The notes below the pieces were generated by a model, which did no database searches, was not told the DNA's origin, and saw nothing but the letters and a program-made list of their open reading frames with translations. Shown here piece by piece: positions 41,231 to 52,345 of a stretch of DNA of 64,000 nucleotides. The position numbers and the translations under genes are program-made. The stretch is taken from assembly GCF_036898095.1 (NCBI RefSeq), contig NC_090751.1, positions 74,066,432-74,130,431 on the forward strand, read 5' to 3'. Position 1 is the stretch's first letter; each line of letters starts with the position of its first letter. Source of the stretch: Palaemon carinicauda. Its lineage: Eukaryota; Arthropoda; Malacostraca; Decapoda; Palaemonidae.

Positions 41231-42189
41231 CCAAAAAGACGTTTCGGCCATATACACATCGACGTCGTGGGACCATTGTCCCTTCTGGATCCGCTCGCTA
41301 CCTACTTACGATCATCGATCGCTCCACGAGGTGGTTGGAGGCATCGCCGATGACCGAAGCTACGACTCAAGCATGCGCCGAAGCCCTCCTGTCAAGCTGG
41401 GTGAGCAGGTTTGGCATTCCTGACGACATCACGACTGACAGAGGCCCCGCCTTCCTCTCTGAAATATGGCTCGCTTTGGCGAACCTGATGGGGACGACGC
41501 TCCACAGCACCACGGCATACAACCCCGCGGCAAACGGCATGGTCGAAAGAACTCACCGCGCTCTCAAGGCGTCCCTGATGGCGAGCTGCACCGACGGGGA
41601 CTGGAAATCACGACTTCCTTGGGTACTCCTCGGCCTTCGCACCGCCCCTCGCGCAGACGGCGAACCTTCGCCCGCCGAAAAGGTTTACGGGAAAGCGCTC
41701 GCAGTTCCTGGCGAATTCTTTCCCTCATCAACCGACGACACGCAGCTGGATCACCTAAGGGACATCGCCAGGAAGTTCAGGCCGTGTCTCAAAACTTACC
41801 AGGACAGAACCAAGCACTTCAAGCCAAAAAGCCTGGATGACTGCAGGTACGTTTTCGTCCGTGTCGACGCTCATCGACAACCACTGACTAGACCTTATCG
41901 AGGTCCCTACAGGGTAATTAAAAAGACAACGAAAGCCTTCCTTCTCGACGTCCATGGCCAAGAGGACTGGGTCTCAATAGACCGCGTGAAACCAGCGTTT
42001 CTCGAAGGAAGCGACACCGCCTCCGCTGGACCTGGCAGATCCAGAGTTCCGCCTCAAAACAACCCGCCCAACGAAAGAAAAATCTTCAAACGACGACAAG
42101 AGGAAGAGATCCTTACACCGACCGCCAGCGCGCCCCTCCGTTCAAAAACAAGAGGAACCCTCCAACGCCTGAAAAGATACGAAGATTGA
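41231..42189 (+). pseudogene. gypsy-B integrase core and C-terminus
   Basis: The core begins before the frame change (HIHIDVVGP with the first Asp, about 41252-41280) and continues in the next frame. It shows TIIDRSTRWLEASPM, TDRGPAF with the second Asp (about 41438), and NGMVERTHRALK with the catalytic Glu (about 41535-41570). YVFVRVDAHRQPLTRPYRGPY and HGQEDWVSIDRVKPAF form the C-terminal DNA-binding part. A frameshift near 41280 separates it from RT/RNase H. Confidence 0.85.
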
Positions 42190-42231
42190 TCATCAGCCCT
42201 CTACGCCGCCCGATGTCTTGGGGGGAGTACT

Positions 42232-42564
42232 TGTAAGGACACCGATCCCTTCGTCGTCCAGAAAATCGACAAACTACTTATTTATTTAAATTCTCTCTTC
42301 GCCACACTGTGGTTTCATATGTATATATATTCCGCTCTACCAGAGCTACATTTTGATATATGTATCATTTCATAACATGTTTCTGTTAACCCATAATTCA
42401 TATATTTGTAAGTGTAAGAAAACACATATATTTTGGCGGGCACTTCAATCTGATTTGGCGCCAACGTCATCCTACCTTTCCGTCCGCACCTTGTAATATA
42501 CTTCCGTGCACATTCGAATAAAGTATCAGTTGATCTTGGTGACGCTTGTCTCACTGTCCTTACA
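42232..42564 (+). repeat. 3' LTR of gypsy-B
   Basis: 333 bp, with AATAAA at 42517-42522. It is preceded by the purine tract TTGGGGGGAGTAC and followed by the target copy GACC. Confidence 0.95.
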
Positions 42565-42589
42565 GACCAATTTAGTTTAAGCATTTAGA

Positions 42590-43540
42590 GAGTTCTTATG
42601 ATCTAGTCTAACTTATTCATGACCTCGTTTACCCTGTTACTGTTTACTACATCCGCTTGAAGTCTATTAAAGTATTTGGTATTTTGTATGTAAAGAAATT
42701 GCCACATTGAGTGGTGTTGTATCTTTTTAATTTCAATTTGTATCCGTTACCTTTGGAATGATTTATGCTAAGAGTGAATAGATTGTTGTAATTTACATTT
42801 GTTATTCCTTTAAGAATTTTAAATGCCTCTATTAACTGTCCCCTTAGTCGTGTTTGTAGATCAAGTAAGTTCAAACGTTCCATCCTCCGTCTATATCCAA
42901 ATTGCCATAGTATTGGAACCAGTTTGGTGGCCCTAACTTGTACTGCATCCAATTTATCTATATCATTCCGAATACTGGGAGCCCAGAATTGGACTCCGTA
43001 TTCTAGATGGGGTCTTAGTAGTGATGAGTACAGCTGTAGTGCAGTGTCTTTGTTTCTGTATTGGAATTGACTCTTTATATAGCCTATTAGTTTTTGTGCT
43101 TTCTTTTCAGCTTTTATGCTCTGTTTGGTGAATTTCAAATCCTAACTGATGATAATACCGCGATCTTCCTCCTGGTCCACACTTTCTATTTTATTACCCA
43201 TCAGTGAGTTATCTGATTGTGGGTTGAGAGGCATTTACCATTTTCTGGGCCAATCTCCTAGCTTCATTAGATCCTCTCTTAAGGTTTTCACGGCATTTAT
43301 GCTTAATTTAGTATCGTTGACAAATTTGGCTATTCTACTAGTTAATCCTAAATCTATGTCGTTAATGTAGATCAGAAATAGCAATAGGATAAGTACGGAT
43401 CCTTGAGGTACTCCACTTGTAACAGCTGCCCACTCTGAAGCTTCTCCATTGATTACAACAGCTGTTGGTTTTGATACTTCAGAGTGTAGACTATCAAGGA
43501 AACATAATTTCTACAAAATTGCAGGAGTTTGTTGGTGCTT
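42590..43540 (-). pseudogene. CR1/L2-like LINE reverse transcriptase, C-terminal half
   Basis: Reverse strand. It starts upstream with TSGVPQGSVL (about 43400-43440), LFLIYINDIDLGL, then FVND in the catalytic place normally FADD/YADD (about 43310), and LREDLMKLGDWPRKW. A 163-codon open frame follows (43138-42647): LQLYSSLLRPHLEYGVQFW, AVQVRATKLVP, RLRGQLIEAFKILKG and NGYKLKLKR. This is the standard tail of CR1/L2-type ORF2. One or two frame breaks, and no endonuclease domain left. Gypsy-B lies directly beside it. Confidence 0.8.
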
Positions 43541-43629
43541 CTATTTGAAAAAAAAAAAAAAAGTCAGGAAACCCACACTTTGACCTCATTGTTAAGGATT
43601 CAGGACGAATTTGCTTTTCTACCCTATTG
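43541..43629. other. Short spacer with poly(A) run
   Basis: Contains a run of about 15 A (43548-43562) at the upstream edge of the LINE fragment and nothing else recognisable. Confidence 0.4.
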
Positions 43630-44296
43630 TATTATTATTATTATTATTATTATTACTTACTAAGCTACAACCCTAGTTGGAAAAGCAGTATGCTATAAGC
43701 CCAGGGGCTCCAACAGGGAAAATAGCTCAGTGCGGAAAGGAAAAAAGGAAAATAAAATATTCTAAGAAGAGTAACAACAATAAATATCTCCTATATAAAC
43801 TATAAAAACTTTAACAAAACAAGAGGAAGAGAAATAAGATAGGAGAGTGTGCTCGAGTGTACCCTCAAGCAAGAGAACTCTAACCCAAGACAGTGAAAGG
43901 CCATGGTACAGAGGCTATGGCACTACCCAAGACTAGAGAACAGTGGTTTGATTTTGGAGTGTCCTTCTCCTAGAAGAGCTGCTTACCATAGCTAAAGAGT
44001 CTCTTCTACCCTTACCAAGAGGAAAGTGGCACTGAACAATTACAGTGCAGTAACCCCTTGGGTGATGAAGAATTGTTTGGTAATCTGTGTTGTCAGGTGT
44101 ATGAGGATAGAGGAGAATATGTTAAGAATATGCCAGACTATTCAGTGTGTATGTAGGCAAAGGGAAAATGAACCGTAACCAGAGAGGAGGATCCAATGTA
44201 GTACTGTCTGGCCAGTCAAAAGACCCCATAACTCTCTAGCGGTAGTATCTCAACGGGTGGCTGGTGCCCTGGCCAACCTACTACCTATACTACCTC
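43630..44296 (+). repeat. Dispersed repeat, copy 2
   Basis: Begins with (ATT)n at 43630-43653, then ACTAAGCTACAACCCTAGTTGG, GGGCTCCAACAGGGAAAATAG, and GAGTGTCCTTCTCCTAGAAG. GCAAAGGGAAAATGAACCG, GGTGGCTGGTGCCCTGGCC and CTACTACCT close it. It matches copy 3 at 60814-61437 nearly along its length and copy 1 in reverse. No coding frame or inverted ends. It sits between the CR1 fragment and the hAT transposase end. Confidence 0.85.
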
Positions 44297-44399
44297 GTAT
44301 GTTGTAAGAAGTGAAAAGCCTGTTAAGTAATGAAACATACTCGCTTGTGAAAGTATTCCAGTCACTTAATTCACAAAGTATGGAATTCTTATCTTTTGA
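44297..44399 (+). other. hAT internal sequence before the dimerisation region
   Basis: A short stretch beyond the repeat. It may code for hAT transposase, but stops interrupt and no motif is certain. Confidence 0.35.
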
Positions 44400-44777
44400 G
44401 AAATTGTGTTGATTTATTCATGCCTATTATGCTAACTCTTAAGGTCTCAAACATAAGCCTTTCTCTGCAAAATGCATGTTAGAAAGACGCTACAAGGCCG
44501 TAAGTGACACTGAAAGACCTAAATCATTGTTAGACTTACCGAAAATTTTTAATCCATATGAGGAGTCATTTCTGAAGTGTTACTTATGTCATCGGCTTCA
44601 GCTGAGAGAGGCTTCTCTACTTTGAAATTTATTAAGACTACTTTCATAAATGCAATGATCAATGCCAGAATAAACAATATTGCTGTGTTGTCAACTGAAA
44701 GTACGAAGGTTAAAAGACTAGATTTAGAGGAATGTTTAGAGAGAACTAGAGAAAATCACAGGAAGAAGAAAAAATAG
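44400..44777 (+). pseudogene. hAT transposase C-terminal dimerisation domain
   Basis: The last 66 codons (44577-44777) read SSASAERGFSTLKFIKTTF, then NARINNIAVLSTE, then a Lys-rich end. This is the hAT C-terminal dimerisation signature (S-x-x-AER-x-FS-x-L-x-x-IK, then R-x-N-x-L-A-x-L-S). Upstream, frames are broken but hold KDATR- and FMPIMLTLK-like sequence. The catalytic domain and zinc finger are not found. The position, about 680 bp before the right inverted repeat, fits the element. Confidence 0.85.
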
Positions 44778-45460
<683 letters not shown>

Positions 45461-46041
45461 GTCTTCAGTGTTCGTTAAATAGCTAACCTTCCCCGACAAG
45501 TGGTCTATCCAAGAGTAGTAGTGAAGAGTACCCTTCGCCATACTCTCCATGTTCACGGTATCAGCAGAGGTAAACACCACTGATTGAGCCGCCAGGTTCT
45601 CCAAGCAAAAACCTTGCACCAAATCTGACACTGCCAATCTCTTGGCAGAGAAGAAAGAAAGTCATCTAGCACATTAAAGTACTTCATCTGCCTCATGAAA
45701 GGCAGATGAAGAAGCTTCGAAGATCTCCAAGCCCTAATAGAGTCCTTTCTTGCAGAAATCTGTGAGTCAACCTTTGTAATAGATCCTGAAGCCAACTTCG
45801 ACCACAGTAGCTCTAATCGTGGTCTATTGGCTATAGGAAAGCGGCATAGAACATCTATGGCCCAACCCCTCCCCAAAAGAGGAGAGTAAGGACCCTCACC
45901 AAGAATAATGACAATACTAATGCACGTCAGGACTTGCAAAAATGTAGACTCTGACCCAGCTTCCTGCATGTCTGGAATCTTATGGCTAGCGGGGGCTGGG
46001 AGATCATAAAATAAAGCATAAGATTTGAAATTATCTTCCAC
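45461..46041 (-). pseudogene. DIRS-1 Gag-like segment, right of the hAT insertion
   Basis: Reverse-strand frames: MEDNFKSYALFYDLPAPAS, then GPYSPLLGRGWAIDVLCRF, ITKVDSQISARKDSIRAW, and LDDFLSSLPRDWQC. After a shift they give SDLVQGFCLENLAAQSVVFTS. The sequence runs up to the hAT edge and continues at 13410 (LLSPKEFKIFKN...). It is the Gag core of the outermost DIRS-like element by position and composition. I rely on gene order more than on family motifs here. Confidence 0.55.
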
Positions 46042-47040
46042 CTCAAATTTTATACCCGCAAAGCTTGAGTGGGGTTTTCGTCAACATTAGGAACTTCCAT
46101 AGGGGAGCGAAATCTCGGAGGTTCATCGACCACCACGCAAGTTGCCACTGCATGTTGCACTTGCTTCTGCTGACTGGTATCCTACTAAAGCTTGGAAGCC
46201 TAGTTCCTTAGAAGTGGATTCGTGTCCTTCCTCTCACGTGTCTTATTAGCGAAGGAGGTGAGAATGCTTGGTCCCTCTTCTTCCCCTTAATCTCCAGAGA
46301 CTTAGCAGGGGCTTGAACCAGAATGGGCTTCAGTTGTGAGGCTGCAATGGAAGGAGTCCTCTTTATGAAGTCAATAGGCGATAGTTGAAAAAAGTCAATG
46401 AGCGAGATCTCTCCCAGAGATCTTGGTTTCGCGTGGGTCCCGAGTTACTGGGTAATGAGTCCCCCTGTGGCATTTTTACCTGCCTTTTTGGTTTACGGAA
46501 CCTCTAAGTGATTCTAATAGGGTAAACCCATAAGTCTTCCCAAAAAAGGATTGAATTCAGCAGCTCCTGTTTTGAACTTGCATCTCAAAATGCTGTCACA
46601 GCTTGGACACATGCTCAAAAGGAGCATGCTTAGGAGCTGGCAAAAGAAGGTTACATGAAGTGGCCCTGGTAACAGGAACGTTTCTCATCCCTGCAGCAGG
46701 GAGGAGAGGGCATCGATATTTCCCCAGGAATTTGCACAATCTTAGATAAATTTGTCAAAACTGCAGGATATCTCAAAGCTTGCAAGGTGGCAGAAGCTGC
46801 TTTGAAGATCTGCAAACAAGCTAGACATAGCTGTTGGCCCGTGAGTAGAATGCGAGCCTTTGTACTGTAGGAACACACGATTGGGTAATGCTCACTAACC
46901 CCATTGGCAAGACATGCTCAACTGATCGTGGACCAGGTAGAGCATGCTCAATAGTCTGTAAGCACAAGCATGGCACAGATGCAAACAGATGATGTGCTGC
47001 GGTCTCAACCCAGCGGTGAGCTCGATGATGATCGCACCTG
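46042..47040 (-). pseudogene. DIRS-1 Gag N-terminal region, broken
   Basis: Reverse-strand pieces include KARILLTGQQLCLACLQIF (about 46790-46860) with several Cys. By position it corresponds to the Cys-rich start of DIRS Gag. Frames are short and the left and right limits are guesses. No inverted terminal repeat of this element was found. Confidence 0.35.
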
Positions 47041-47640
47041 GCACGCTTTGATTATACTCTCATGTCCTCATTTTCAATCTTTTTTTTCTAACTGGATTTT
47101 TGGTGTTTTCTGATAGTTTCCCTTGATCTTTTTTAGGAAGTTTTCCACCATTTTTTTGTGTTGTTTCCAATAAAAAGATTATTAAATTACTGTTCATTTC
47201 TTCTTTACTTGCTTCCATTTCACCATGTCACTAGGAGAACCTAATATTTATTGCTAAACTAATCTTAGATTCATCTATTCCTTGCCTTTGAAGGACTTTC
47301 ATTACTTCTGAGGTTTTGACAGAATCCAAACCTTTCTCATAGTCTATAAATGATATACATAGTGGTTTGTCATCATCATCATCATACACCTAATGACGCA
47401 AAGGGCATTGGTTAGCTTTCACCAGTCGTCTCTATCTTGAGCTTTTACACCAATACTCTTCCATTCATCATCTGCTTCATGCTTCATAGTCCTCAGTCAT
47501 GTAGGCCTGGGGCTTCCAACCCTTCTAGTGCCTTGTGGAGCCTAGTTGATTTTTCCATTAGCTGGTTAATTACATGAATATGATCAGTTGTTGAATATCC
47601 ACCTCTGTAATGTGCTATTTTTTTTTTTTAATCTGGTAGT
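47041..47640 (-). pseudogene. LINE (RTE/jockey-like) RT scrap interrupted by another repeat
   Basis: Reverse-strand reading from the right gives HYRGGYSTTDHIHVINQLMEK (about 47540-47610). After a block of about 155 bp (47372-47525) it continues as SFIDYEKGLDSVKTSEVMKV and LQRQGIDES (about 47265-47365). These are consecutive motifs of LINE RT domains ('f(r/k)..ySTtDhI..i.qliEk' and 'fiDyekAFDsv'). The interrupting block begins with (CAT)n and reads ATGACGCAAAGGGCATTGG and CAGTCGTCTCTATCTTGAGC, a sequence that looks like a further dispersed repeat. Confidence 0.7.
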
Positions 47641-47740
47641 TTTGAGGCCTATATTATACTTTTACCGAAAAGAATATAGCAACCTTGCTTTTAGGTGAAG
47701 ATGCCTCAAGTAGATTTCCAAGATGCATGTGGGAAGGTAA

Positions 47741-47742
<2 letters not shown>

Positions 47743-47832
<90 letters not shown>
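47743..47832. repeat. (CT)n microsatellite
   Basis: Pure run of about 90 bp. Frames across it give only Ser-Leu or Arg-Glu runs. Confidence 0.95.
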
Positions 47833-47834
<2 letters not shown>

Positions 47835-48655
47835 ATGCCGTAAATACACTAATCGTAGACGAACAGTGTTAAGAGTAATTTTTGTAAGAACAGGGTCTTC
47901 ACGTTTACGCCGAAATACTACCATGGTATCCAAGTATTCACATTTGCATGACGATTCATTCGGGTTGAAAGGAGTGACAAAGGTTTTGTCAATATAATAA
48001 AATAGCTGGAAAGCAAATCTAGGCATTGAATACAGAAAAAGGAAAACAAATTCACACGCCCATTCATGACTGACGTTTTACAAGATAGTACACAGGGAGT
48101 AGTCTAAACAGTACTGCATTATTATATATGAAATAAAGAGAAATCTACGGGAAACAGACAGAAATATAAAAACCCACGCTCTTTGAATATTGAAGACGAT
48201 CGTATTTGCAGAGATTAAGTCAAATGTGATCAATAGATTTCATAATGAATATTTTTCTGTATTTTTTTAATACAAATTCAGTTAAAGACAAACTGCTTAT
48301 GTATTTCCAGTTATTGAGGGTAGTGATCCCCATTTGAAAATGTGAATAGATTCATTCTTTTATGATACCAGTTCTTGATTAATAAATGTTTATCTCTTTC
48401 ATTAAAGATAATATACTACTTTCTATACGTATACGTATTTTGGGTGTAACTTTCTGAAATCTGCTGAAATTACCTATAACCTTTAATGCAAAATGTCATT
48501 TCATTTCAGACCGGTTAATTACAACAGCCATGCAGCTATTCACACCCCTTTACAGTTCGTTTTTTTTTTTAAGCCATTCTTTATTGTCTATCATTTGATC
48601 CGTTTCATTTATATTTTCCAATTTCACCTTCAATTTCAAATGACTGGTTCTCTTT

Positions 48656-48753
<98 letters not shown>

Positions 48754-50137
48754 CCTTTCTCTCTCTCTCTCTGATGCAGGAGCACTATCTTTTTAGACCC
48801 TACGCTCAACCATTTATGTCTAGCTTAACATCAACCATTTCTTGTTGTTGTTTATTCATATTCATTTCTCATTGTTGACGTCTTTATCTCGATGCTTCTC
48901 GTCTATCTCACTCTCTCATCTAACCCTTTCGTCCTTTCATTCGATCCTTCCCCTCACATTATTCCCCTTTATACCCTCGTAGGTTGGCGCGGGCTCCCCT
49001 CGTAATCGCATATTCATTCTGTAATGTACTCGTTAGCCATATACGGGCATAGAGAGAGACGCCGCACAAAGATCAAAGGAACCGCCCTCACGTATGTTTA
49101 AATTGCACTACAGTGCTGAGTGATGGAACAGCGGCTAGGGGGCCCTGCTCTCCTATACGGACTTTCAAGAATAAATATTGCACGTATACTATCAATTCCC
49201 AATTCCTACTTTATTTCTTCTTTATATGTATGCTCCTTGACTATTGTTTAGTTCTTTTGTTATGTAGTTATTTTAATGTTTTAAATGAATTACTCAATTC
49301 CTATTAAAATTTTCCATGGACTACCTAGTTCTAAATTTTTAATGGCACAACTATGTAAATGGTGTGCGGTGTAGCTTTTCCTTTTTTAAAATGGGTGCAT
49401 TATTAGTTTTTTTATAAGTTATTGTCAATTATTATCTTTTTCAGTACAGAAAGGTGAATTCATGATTCATGTTTAACTTAGCAGAAAGTTGCGTTCATTT
49501 GACAAATGATATTCTGGCCCACGTGTAAGTAAAATCAGGAATACCCTCACACTTATGAATTTGATTCTCTCTCATCATTACATCAGCTTCGAATGCGTAT
49601 TACCTTTATATACAGTTATTTGTTAAATAAGATTTTGAACAGCCAAAACTTGTAAAAAGGAACAAAAAAGAAATTGAAGACATTTCATTCTCTTTCGTTG
49701 GTTAGCGTGTCGATCATGAAAATCCATTTCCTTTTGAACAAACATTGTTTTATTTTATTCACTAATACATATTTTATATTAGTAAGAAAGTTATAGAAAC
49801 TTCCTTAAAATATGAATAAATTTAAGGGTTAGTGCTAAATTGCATATAGGCGAGATATCAATAAATGATTAAAATCCTGCTTGTGAAACAACTCTAGCTA
49901 GTTGGAATATCTGATCTGCATTTAGAGTCCCATATATCAAATAGAATTAGAGTAAAGGATGAAACATATGGGAGAAAGACCGAAAGAGAAATTTACTAAT
50001 GCAAGGAAAGAAGATAAACCCACATATAGATGTACACTTGCTTATTCAGATATGGAAAAAGACACAAGGAGAAGGAGAGAGAAAATAATACATATTTACT
50101 TATGCAATAAGATAAAGAGCCATAATTTCTGCAAGTG
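47833..50137. other. Unassigned spacer with a second (CT)n array (48660-48772)
   Basis: AT-rich and mostly without long frames. The (CT)n array is imperfect. I looked for LTRs, inverted ends and RT, integrase or transposase motifs and found none. It may hold decayed elements or plain intergenic DNA. Confidence 0.5.
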
Positions 50138-50375
50138 ATATACTAGAGAAATTTACCTGTAGAGGTATCACATGGTTCTATTCCCTAGAGCGAATATTCT
50201 GAGAGATATCGTGTATGAAACTGGGACGTGTTTAAAACAAGCTACGTCTATCCTTCCCTGAATAGAGTTAACCTCAACTTGAAGGATATGGGATATGATT
50301 GGATACATGGGAGAGAGAGCCGTTACAATTCCAATCCCAGTGTGCTGAAAACATGTTCGTTGGTTCTCCATTTCC
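50138..50375 (+). repeat. DIRS-3 left inverted terminal repeat (tip missing)
   Basis: Reads GATATACTAGAGAAATTTACC and onward through GAGCGAATATTCTGAGAGATAT and CCAATCCCAGTGTGCTGAAAAC. The inverse, with mismatches, is at 57790-58035. Confidence 0.85.
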
Positions 50376-52345
50376 GTCTAGCAGCACAATCTTGATAGAT
50401 TGCTTCGGGAGTTTTATGTTGTTTTCAAGTTTTTTGGAGTGTTTTTGAGACCATGGATGCTTCTGCTTCTTTCGCATCAATTAAGTTGAGTACCATTTGC
50501 TTTTGTGGTGGAGAATTTTGCGTCTCCCTCCTTGTGTTTATGTGCACTATGCGTCCATTAATTGTCCGTGACCGGTGCATGGCCGAAGCCACTGGCTCAT
50601 GTCTCCAAATTGCTCAGAATTGTATATTAATTCTTATCTAGTCTTGTAAAACTATGTTAAATATATTCTTTTACATCTGTGGTATGATTATAGATTGGAC
50701 TTTTGCTATTTTTTGCATGCTTGCCTCCCATCAGTCTTGACTTAGGTTAACCCCTACACTTAGCCCTTAGCCAAGACTGGCTACCTTTTTTAGTTTTTGA
50801 TATGCTGGCAGCCAGTTGTGAGGACTCGTTCTCTGTGCCTATTTACCGTAGATCCCTTGGAGGGACATTTGCTAGCTCTAATAATACAGTTAGGTCTTCC
50901 TGTCCTGCTGCTCTACCATTTTCTAAGTCTCCCTTCCCTTCCCTTCCCTCCCCCTTACCTTGCTAGTCTTGTCCTGCTGGTTGGGGAACCTAGTTCCCTT
51001 CCAGTCCAGGTTTCCCTGGCATCTGAGGAATCCTCAGCTGCTATACAGATGGACAAGATAGTTTGTGGGTCATTTAGTCTGGCTCTGGGTGGGCGAGTCA
51101 TTAATCCTACCCGAGATTAATTCTCTGTCACCTTAGAGACTAGCTTTGGATGGTCTACCTGTCCCTTTCCCCTTCCTAGTTAGGCCGTATATTTTTCACT
51201 GTATGTAAAACTACAATTCCTTTACCTAGTCTGCATTCCCTATCATCTGAGCATTTCTCAACCACTATATAAGCTAGACTAGCCGACATAGTAGATTTTT
51301 TTATGGCCTAACCCTATCTAGGCAAGGAAACTAGACCCCGTTGCGAGTTCTCCTTTGCCACCTTAGCAGTTGCCTAGTCTCTGACCTCAGCTCCTCATCT
51401 TGGACTATTTGTCTTTTGCTGTGGAGTCTTGACTCCTTTGACTGGTCGGAAACTCCCTGGCTGAAGTACTTTCCATTTGGCCATACTTACAGTCCTGTCG
51501 GCTTGAGTTCTTCTAGCCTTGGATATGAGTAGGTTAGGGGTACCACTCTATCCTTTCATTAGAAGAGAGCTTTGCCCCCTTGTTGCCTTAGCTGTAGCCT
51601 TAGACTAGTCACCTGTGTCTATTCCCTTCCTCCATATCTGAGGAACCTTTTCCTCTAAAGTTGATCGATTGGATACCTCCTAGTTATCAGAATTTCCCTT
51701 CAATTTACGAATTCATGGTATCCTGGCCGTGTTATACAGCTCTCATTATTTTAAAGGGCTAATCCCCTTTCTAATGATTTAATGTTAACAACTCAACTAG
51801 GTTTTTTAGGAGATTCATTTATCTACTGCCTTCTATTAATCTGTACCTTTCCTTTTACCCGTGGTCTGTTTCCATATAGGATCGTCCACTTTTTTGCTAA
51901 CTTGACAATGCCACTGCTGCGTTGTGTCGACATTCCTATGGGTAATGAAAGGTCAGTCAATAGAGCCATGGTTGCTAGGAATAGTTACTGCCTTAGACAT
52001 GGCTGCTGCCACCTCAGGTGCAGCCACTGCCGGCTTGGACAGGATGGTATGTGAATTTACCACCTTATGCTGTATAATAAACAGACTTTGGGGGAAATGA
52101 TGTTCTGTTGCTGTGAACCTTTCTCCCTATTCTACCACACTGTAGGAGTTCTTATGGAATTCTGAGCTGTTTGGCATGAGGTTCCGCTATAGTGTAGCTT
52201 TAGCCATAGCTAGATTAGGTAGAGATGTTTAAATTAATTATAATTTTTTCAAATTTTCTTTTTTAAAAATTTTCCTGTGTAACATACGATATGCAATTTT
52301 TTTTTATGCACAATTTTCACTCATTGAAAATATTCTTTCTTTACA
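50376..52345 (+). other. DIRS-3 leader: short first coding segment, presumed intron
   Basis: An ATG at 50453 opens MDASASFASIKLSTICFCGG, homologous to the first segment of DIRS-2 at 34994. The rest has only short frames. It ends in TATTCTTTCTTTACAG (52330-52346), a good 3' splice site directly before the Cys-rich Gag frame. I interpret 50530-52346 as an intron, without a proven donor. Confidence 0.5.

Larger units (their letters stand above)
37713..42568 (+). mobile_element. Complete Ty3/gypsy LTR retrotransposon (gypsy-B) with 4-bp target duplication
   Basis: The element runs from 37717 to 42564. Its two LTRs of 333 bp start TGTAAGGACACCG and end GTCCTTACA. I see one difference between them (CTTGTGATATAC against CTTGTAATATAC). 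GACC flanks both ends. The primer site follows the 5' LTR (38050-38067, ACTGGTGACCCCGGAG), and a purine tract (TTGGGGGGAGTA) precedes the 3' LTR. The coding part is notably GC-rich compared with its surroundings and has frame breaks. Confidence 0.95.

Noticed and set aside
47695..48026. Frames of about 100 codons on both strands through (CT)n with a non-repetitive end
   Set aside because: Half of each is microsatellite. The rest (for example TFVTPFNPNESSCKCEYL on the reverse strand) matches nothing I know and has no supporting context.
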